A model generated the notes under the pieces. That model saw nothing but the letters and a program-made list of their open reading frames with translations. It did not search any database and was not told the DNA's origin. Shown one piece after another: positions 59,301 to 64,000 of a stretch of 64,000 nucleotides of DNA. Every line of letters begins with the position of its first letter. Positions within the stretch are counted from its first letter, which is position 1. The DNA comes from Rugamonas apoptosis (lineage in GTDB: Bacteria; Pseudomonadota; Gammaproteobacteria; Burkholderiales; Burkholderiaceae_D): assembly GCF_014042355.1 (NCBI RefSeq), contig NZ_JACEZU010000001.1:682001-746000 (forward strand), given 5' to 3'. Position numbers and translations under genes: made by a program.

Positions 59301-61350
59301 ACACATGATTTTTGCATTCACTCCTCGGGCAGACCTCGACAAGCGAGGCAACCTTGACTTGTTCATTCATCGCTGCCGCACAGAGCTCAGCACCTTTGGT
59401 GCTGATTTACCCTTCGACGAGCCGATTTGGGACATTAGCGGCACTGTAAGCTCCAAGGGGCGCAATAAAGCAATCCGAGTGATTTTTTCGGGCTATCAAG
59501 CCGCGAAAGCGGCTTGCGATTTACCAACCATGTCGCCGTTGTTCTTGCCGTTTGCCCAGGCATATTTTAGATATTCTTACAGTCGCCGCCCGTCGAAGGC
59601 ATGGGTCAACAGGCTTACAGCCTTGCGGGTTTTAGATGAAGTAATGCAAAGGCGAGGAATTGTCGGGCAGGTTCATTTAATCACGCACGACATACTTAAC
59701 GATGCCCGTGACCTTCTCCTTGAAGACTACAGCCATGATGTAGCTGTACAGTACGCAGGTGAGCTCGAATATCTCAATAGTTTTCTTATTGAGCATGAAC
59801 TCACGCAAGTCAAGGCTCAGTGGCATAAAGGGATAACGCGGAACCGAGACAACATTTCACGTGTTGGAGCCGTAGCCGATAAGGCCCGTGAAGAAAAGAT
59901 GCCCTCGGCACGTGCCATCGAAGCGATGGCCCACGTGTTTGTGAATGCTAGCCAACCGGATGAGCTCTATATCGGGTCTGTACTCGGCCTCCTCCACTGC
60001 GCTCCGCAACGTATCAATGAAACCGTGCGCCTTGCAGTTAACTGCATCGTAGAGGCCGTTGATTCAAACAACACCCCTCAATTCGGCATTCGTCTTCCAC
60101 CATCTAAAGACTTCCAAGACGAAGTTCGTTGGATTGTTCCCACGATGGCTGAGGTTGCCAAAAAGGCATTTGGTAATCTTCTGGATGTATCGGCTGAGGC
60201 CCGAAAGATAGCCTCATGGTACGAATCAAACCCTACCAAGGTCTATCTGCCTGAACGATTTGAGCACCTCAGAGCAAAGGAGTTAGTAACTTTGTCTGAG
60301 ATTAGCCAGATTTTGTGGGGCATTGAAAATCCCGGCAATGCAAAAGGCTGGTGCAACAACGCAAAAATCAAAGTAGTGGGCTCTCGCACAGGGTTGTATT
60401 CGTTCGCGCAGGTTGAGGCGGCTATCGTCGCGAAGCTGCCAGAGGGCTTTCCTTACGCGCAACCGGGTCTGCGCTTCAGTGAGGCATTGTTTTGCTGTAG
60501 GCGGTTTGAACTGGACGCGACATTAAATACCTACCAGTGCCTTATCGACTACGTAACCTCGGACCAGATTGCCTCTCGAATCGGGGAAAGCGGAAGTGTA
60601 GCCAGAACAATCTTCGAGCGCTTTAACCTCACCGAGGACGATGGCTCGCCGATAAAAATCCGTTCACACCAGATGAGGCATTATCTGAACACCCTCGCTC
60701 AGTCGAACGGCGCTTCACAATTAGACATTGCTATGTGGTCCGGGCGCGCTGATGTAAGCCAGAACGCGGCCTATGACCATGTGTCTGGCGAGGAACTAGT
60801 CGCCAAGGTACGTGAAGTCTCCAAGACATCTCAAGCCGACGTGTTTGGCGGGGATTTAAACACTAAGAAGGTTCGAGTTGTCGCTCGACGGGACGACATT
60901 TCTGGAATCTTACGGACCAAAAGTGCCCATATCTCGGACTACGGGATGTGCACGCATGACTATGCGTCGTCGCCGTGCCAGATTCATTTGGATTGCCTTA
61001 ATTGCAATGAATTGATTTGCGTAAAAGGGGATAACGTGAAGCTTGCCAATCTCATTCGCTTCAGGGATGAGACGCAAATTCTCCTTGCCAACGCTGAGGA
61101 GGCGGAGAAGGACTTTGTTCATGGGGCCTCTCGGTGGGTGGTGCACCAACGTCAAACCTTGAGCCACGCAGAAAAGTTAATTCAGATTTTGACGGACTCA
61201 AACATTCCTGACGGCGCGACCGTAAAGCTCACGGGTCTCCGGCCCGCTTCACGAATTGACCAAGCAACTGCTGCTCGTGCGGAGGCGAAGACGGTTTCTA
61301 TGACGCCGAGGATGAATAAACTGCTGGATAAGGTGAATAAGCGTGGCTAA
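59293..61350 (+). CDS. Tyrosine recombinase 3 of the trio, with C-terminal Cys cluster
   Basis: A 685-residue recombinase. Arg240 (APQRINET), His459-x2-Arg462-His463 (HQMRH) and Tyr494 (AAYDH) are in catalytic positions. The later conserved His is replaced by Arg485 in MWSGRADVSQN. The C-terminal region has Cys553, Cys562, Cys568, Cys571 and Cys576 (SPCQIHLDCLNC), probably metal binding. It starts ATG eight bases inside recombinase 2 and overlaps the next gene by eight bases. The size and motif layout recall TnpB of Tn554 and the large integrase of Gamma-Mobile-Trio islands; this was not tested. Confidence 0.85.
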   Translation: MSEHMIFAFTPRADLDKRGNLDLFIHRCRTELSTFGADLPFDEPIWDISGTVSSKGRNKAIRVIFSGYQAAKAACDLPTMSPLFLPFAQAYFRYSYSRRPSKAWVNRLTALRVLDEVMQRRGIVGQVHLITHDILNDARDLLLEDYSHDVAVQYAGELEYLNSFLIEHELTQVKAQWHKGITRNRDNISRVGAVADKAREEKMPSARAIEAMAHVFVNASQPDELYIGSVLGLLHCAPQRINETVRLAVNCIVEAVDSNNTPQFGIRLPPSKDFQDEVRWIVPTMAEVAKKAFGNLLDVSAEARKIASWYESNPTKVYLPERFEHLRAKELVTLSEISQILWGIENPGNAKGWCNNAKIKVVGSRTGLYSFAQVEAAIVAKLPEGFPYAQPGLRFSEALFCCRRFELDATLNTYQCLIDYVTSDQIASRIGESGSVARTIFERFNLTEDDGSPIKIRSHQMRHYLNTLAQSNGASQLDIAMWSGRADVSQNAAYDHVSGEELVAKVREVSKTSQADVFGGDLNTKKVRVVARRDDISGILRTKSAHISDYGMCTHDYASSPCQIHLDCLNCNELICVKGDNVKLANLIRFRDETQILLANAEEAEKDFVHGASRWVVHQRQTLSHAEKLIQILTDSNIPDGATVKLTGLRPASRIDQATAARAEAKTVSMTPRMNKLLDKVNKRG

Positions 61351-61816
61351 ACCTAGAGGTCGGGTTATCGATGAAACTGTCATCGAGGTTGTTGAGCATC
61401 TTCTCGACAAATGGACTGGAAAGTTGACTTGGGATTTGCTGATTGCAGCTATTAAAGCTGCTATAGCAACGGAGTACACTCGCCAGGCGTTACTCAATCA
61501 CCCCAGAATCGCGCAAGCATTCTCGACGCGGAAGCTTTCACTCGCGAAAGAGCAAGGACGTCCACAGCCTCAAGACGCTCGCACCCTGGGGCTCTTGAAG
61601 ACTATCGACACGCTTAAGGCCGAAAATGCGCGGCTCATGAATGAGTGCGTGGGTTATCGAGCGAAGTTTATACGCTGGACACACAATGCATCGGCTAAAG
61701 GCTTTACCGAGGCGCAGCTGGATGTGCCTTTGCCACCTTCGTTGCGAGACTCTACAGACGACAAAATCGTCTCGCTGAACAAAGGCAGAAAGGCTAAGAA
61801 TGGTAAGCAAAGGTAA
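61343..61816 (+). CDS. Small coiled-coil accessory protein of the recombinase operon
   Basis: A 157-residue protein starting at a GTG eight bases before the end of recombinase 3. The N-terminal half looks like a compact helical, possibly winged-helix domain (VIDETVIEVVEHLLDKWTGK, TRQALLNHPRIAQAFSTRK). A coiled coil (LLKTIDTLKAENARLMNE) and a basic tail (KGRKAKNGKQR) follow. Position and design match the small third protein (TnpC-like) of Tn554-type elements, which helps orient or stimulate transposition. I do not recognise a defined family. Confidence 0.75.
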   Translation: MAKPRGRVIDETVIEVVEHLLDKWTGKLTWDLLIAAIKAAIATEYTRQALLNHPRIAQAFSTRKLSLAKEQGRPQPQDARTLGLLKTIDTLKAENARLMNECVGYRAKFIRWTHNASAKGFTEAQLDVPLPPSLRDSTDDKIVSLNKGRKAKNGKQR

Positions 61817-62258
61817 TGGCCAGCAAATAGCTGAGGTGAACTTTCAGAAGTTCATTACGTGGCTGTCCAGCAAAACTGACGATGATTTTAGACAAATCGT
61901 AAATATGCGCGACGGCGTCCTCTCGCGCAAAGAAATCGCAGCAGAGTGTGCCTTCGGCGGCAGTGCTATCAACCAGAATCCCCGGATTAAAGCGGCATTA
62001 CTGGGGAAAGAGGCTGAACTGAGGGAGCGTGGCATTTTGCCGCCGCTGGTAACCAAAGGCGAGCCGCAATCGTCTTCCGTACAGCCGAAGACGGTCCCGG
62101 TTGCGGGCTCACCGAAGTCATTTGATGCCGAACGTCTTCGTCGCTTGGAGCTGGAAAATGCTTCTTTGAAGACCGAAAACCAAGAACTTAAACGGCAGCT
62201 TGATAAGTTTGCTGTTTTACGCGAAGTTCTTTCAACTACAGGACGACTGCCACGATGA
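61800..62258 (+). CDS. VPA1267/GmtX-like small protein of the operon
   Basis: A 152-residue protein overlapping the previous gene by 17 bases. The N-terminal half (FITWLSSKTDDDFRQIV, LSRKEIAAECAFGGSAINQ, NPRIKAALLGKEAELRERG) looks like a helix-turn-helix DNA-binding domain, and the C-terminal part is a leucine-rich coiled coil. From memory the N-terminal pattern resembles proteins named VPA1267 family, linked to Gamma-Mobile-Trio islands; this needs a search. It ends in an ATGA overlap with the helicase gene. Confidence 0.7.
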   Translation: MVSKGNGQQIAEVNFQKFITWLSSKTDDDFRQIVNMRDGVLSRKEIAAECAFGGSAINQNPRIKAALLGKEAELRERGILPPLVTKGEPQSSSVQPKTVPVAGSPKSFDAERLRRLELENASLKTENQELKRQLDKFAVLREVLSTTGRLPR

Positions 62259-64000
62259 GCCTTACGGTCAATCTTCGCGTTCAGTCTATCCGCAGCCAAA
62301 ACCCTTATGGCCGTGGAGGCTGCATCTTTGTTGGCACTGAAATCGACCAGTTGGGCAATGTCGTTGATGCAAAGTCCTATTTTGTGGTTAAGACCACAGG
62401 AGCTCAGCTTGGAGAGGCTCGAGTTCAGCCAGGTCAGTGGTGGCAGGTAATCGGCGAGGTTAAGGAATACCGCAGGAACACCAATGGTTTTCTCATCACA
62501 GAGAAGCAGATTGATGCGCACGACATCGCATTGATGCAACTCTCCGGTGAGCATATCGTTTCGTTCATTGCGGAGTCCGAAGAGTTTGAAGGCATCGGAA
62601 TGGTCAAGGCTCGGAGGCTCTGGGATACCTTTGGAGAGCGGTTGTATTCACTTCTCGATAGCGGAGATATCACGGAGCTTTCCACCGTCCTTTCGCCGGA
62701 GATGGCTGAGGTGGCGGTGGCGGCATGGGCGCAGCAAGGCAGCACTCGGACTTTGCAGTGGCTGCAAGGAAGCGGGATTGATGTTCGCACTGGTAAGAAG
62801 CTACTGGCCTTCTTTGGCAACGAAGCAGAAGAGAAGCTTGCTGAGGACCCGTACCGGCTCTTGTCCTTCTCTGCCAGTTGGAAATCGGTGGACGCTTTCG
62901 CCCGTGCCCGATTCCAAGTGGCTGAGGACGACCCACGCCGCCTTCAGGCCGCTGTCGAGGAAGCGCTTTACAGGCTATTTGATGGTGGGGACACCGTTAC
63001 CCCTATCCCGAGCCTCCTGAAACGTGTGGAGAGCGTTCTGGGCGGTTCCGCGCATCGTTCGCTCATCATGTCCGCCCTTGAGACCGGACTAAGTAACGGA
63101 AGCTACGTCATTGGTGACAACGGCAACGTCCACCTGCTAGGTGCCATGCTGATGGAGCGGACTGTGGCGAAAGCCATTGCAAGCCGCCTTAGCCCAGCAC
63201 CGTTGCTCAGCGCGGCACGGGTCAACGAGCTCGTTCATGACTACGAGCAGGCAGAAGGATTCGATTTAAATACTGAGCAAAAGCAAGCTGTTCACAGAGC
63301 GGTTGAAAATCCCTTTGCCGTGATACTGGGTGGCGCGGGCGTTGGCAAAACGACTGTGCTGAAGGCGATTCTTAAAGCGTATGAGATGTCTGGTGTTGCA
63401 GTGCACCAGGTGGCTCTTTCCGGTCGAGCGGCGAAACGAATGACCGAAGCCACAGGACTGGCATCTTCAACGCTAGCGCGCTTCTTTAAGAATGCCGACA
63501 GCCTTGATTTCGATGGCCCTGCGGTCGTGGTGGTCGATGAAGCCTCGATGGTCGATATCGTCACCATGCATCGGCTTTGTGAGCTGCTGCCAGACCACGT
63601 AAGGATTCTCTTGGTCGGCGATACCTCGCAGCTTATGCCCGTTGGGCCTGGGCTGGTCCTGCACGCACTGGCTAGAATTCCTCAGATTCCAGTGGTAGAG
63701 CTGACCCAGGTGAAACGATATGGCGGTGCTATCGCTGATGCGGCAGCCGCTATTCGCGCTGGGCGTTGGCCGCAGTTGCCTGATGACGGTGTCTCACCGA
63801 TATCCTTCCTCCCAGCCAAGGTTGCAGACATTCCTGACGTGGTGATTGCGCTGTACGAATCTGACCGAGAACACACACAGATTCTATCTGCGCGAAAGGG
63901 CAATGCTGATGGAGTGCATTCCTTAAACGAGGTGTGCCAGGCCAAATTTACCAGGCAAGGGCCTACGCTGCTTGTCCAAAATGACGAATTCGATATGGAC
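62255..64000 (+). CDS. RecD-like helicase, 3' end beyond the window
   Basis: An open frame of at least 582 codons runs from the ATG at 62255 to the window end without a stop, so the gene is partial. The N-terminal ~100 residues are OB-like (LRVQSIRSQNPYGRGG), followed by a helix-hairpin-helix (EFEGIGMVKARRLW). The superfamily 1B helicase domain has Walker A GGAGVGKTT (residues 359-367) and Walker B VVVDEASMVD (Asp428, Glu429). This architecture matches RecD2-type 5'-to-3' helicases. The ATGA overlap with the preceding gene couples it to the recombinase operon. It could process the mobile DNA or belong to cargo. Confidence 0.85.
   Translation, partial: MSLTVNLRVQSIRSQNPYGRGGCIFVGTEIDQLGNVVDAKSYFVVKTTGAQLGEARVQPGQWWQVIGEVKEYRRNTNGFLITEKQIDAHDIALMQLSGEHIVSFIAESEEFEGIGMVKARRLWDTFGERLYSLLDSGDITELSTVLSPEMAEVAVAAWAQQGSTRTLQWLQGSGIDVRTGKKLLAFFGNEAEEKLAEDPYRLLSFSASWKSVDAFARARFQVAEDDPRRLQAAVEEALYRLFDGGDTVTPIPSLLKRVESVLGGSAHRSLIMSALETGLSNGSYVIGDNGNVHLLGAMLMERTVAKAIASRLSPAPLLSAARVNELVHDYEQAEGFDLNTEQKQAVHRAVENPFAVILGGAGVGKTTVLKAILKAYEMSGVAVHQVALSGRAAKRMTEATGLASSTLARFFKNADSLDFDGPAVVVVDEASMVDIVTMHRLCELLPDHVRILLVGDTSQLMPVGPGLVLHALARIPQIPVVELTQVKRYGGAIADAAAAIRAGRWPQLPDDGVSPISFLPAKVADIPDVVIALYESDREHTQILSARKGNADGVHSLNEVCQAKFTRQGPTLLVQNDEFDMD

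Overview
The window looks like a chromosomal segment from a high-GC betaproteobacterium of the Oxalobacteraceae (Massilia, Janthinobacterium or Duganella type). This is inferred from the gene families, the GC-rich codon use that opens long mirror ORFs on the opposite strand, hemE-priA synteny, a GTP-type PEP carboxykinase and a monomeric isocitrate dehydrogenase. Most of it (1 to about 56.3 kb) is ordinary core and near-core chromosome. The last 7.6 kb is visibly different in base and codon use and reads as the left part of a mobile island.

Layout. 0.1-1.6 kb: tatABC, then a broken CsgG-like fragment and a coiled-coil repeat protein. 2.8-11 kb: a DUF885 peptidase, then an S9 peptidase and SNF2 helicase pair, all on the minus strand. 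11.2-15.1 kb: hemE and priA, separated by about 800 bp holding a duplicated cluster of DnaA-box-like sequences. 15.2-25 kb: argP-type LysR regulator divergent from a lipoamide-dehydrogenase-like flavoprotein, an HD-GYP protein, an SRPBCC protein, rep helicase, a cache protein, slyX and icd. 25.2-31.2 kb: a glyoxalase-fold protein, vapBC, a TMEM175-like channel, a YjbR protein, a G/C homopolymer stretch that is probably an assembly fault, an M3 peptidase and small conserved proteins. 31.4-39.8 kb: YgiQ radical SAM enzyme, an RCC1 propeller lipoprotein, a periplasmic-sensor GGDEF-EAL protein and an MFS transporter. 39.8-42.4 kb: a MITE-like element, then ahpC and ahpF with an OxyR-like site. 42.5-42.85 kb: two tRNA-Asp and one tRNA-Val. 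43-52.5 kb: a solute-binding protein, dinB behind a LexA box, rdgC, a half-length asparaginase, a D-2-hydroxyacid dehydrogenase, pckG, and a TetR regulator with matching operators in front of itself and a small membrane protein/isomerase pair. 52.6-56.3 kb: uvrA and ssb, divergent around a LexA box.

Island. From about 56.4 kb to the window end there is one tightly overlapping operon: three different tyrosine recombinases in tandem (415, 537 and 685 residues), two small coiled-coil proteins (157 and 152 residues), and a RecD-like helicase that runs off the window. Every junction overlaps by 4 to 17 bases, so the helicase is coupled to the recombination module. Two of the three recombinases have substitutions at conserved catalytic positions and both carry cysteine clusters at their C-termini. 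The arrangement recalls Tn554-like, recombinase-in-trio and Gamma-Mobile-Trio elements, but membership could not be tested here. Any cargo (such islands often carry phage defence) would lie beyond the window. This is the most interesting part of the sequence; the DnaA-box cluster between hemE and priA is second.
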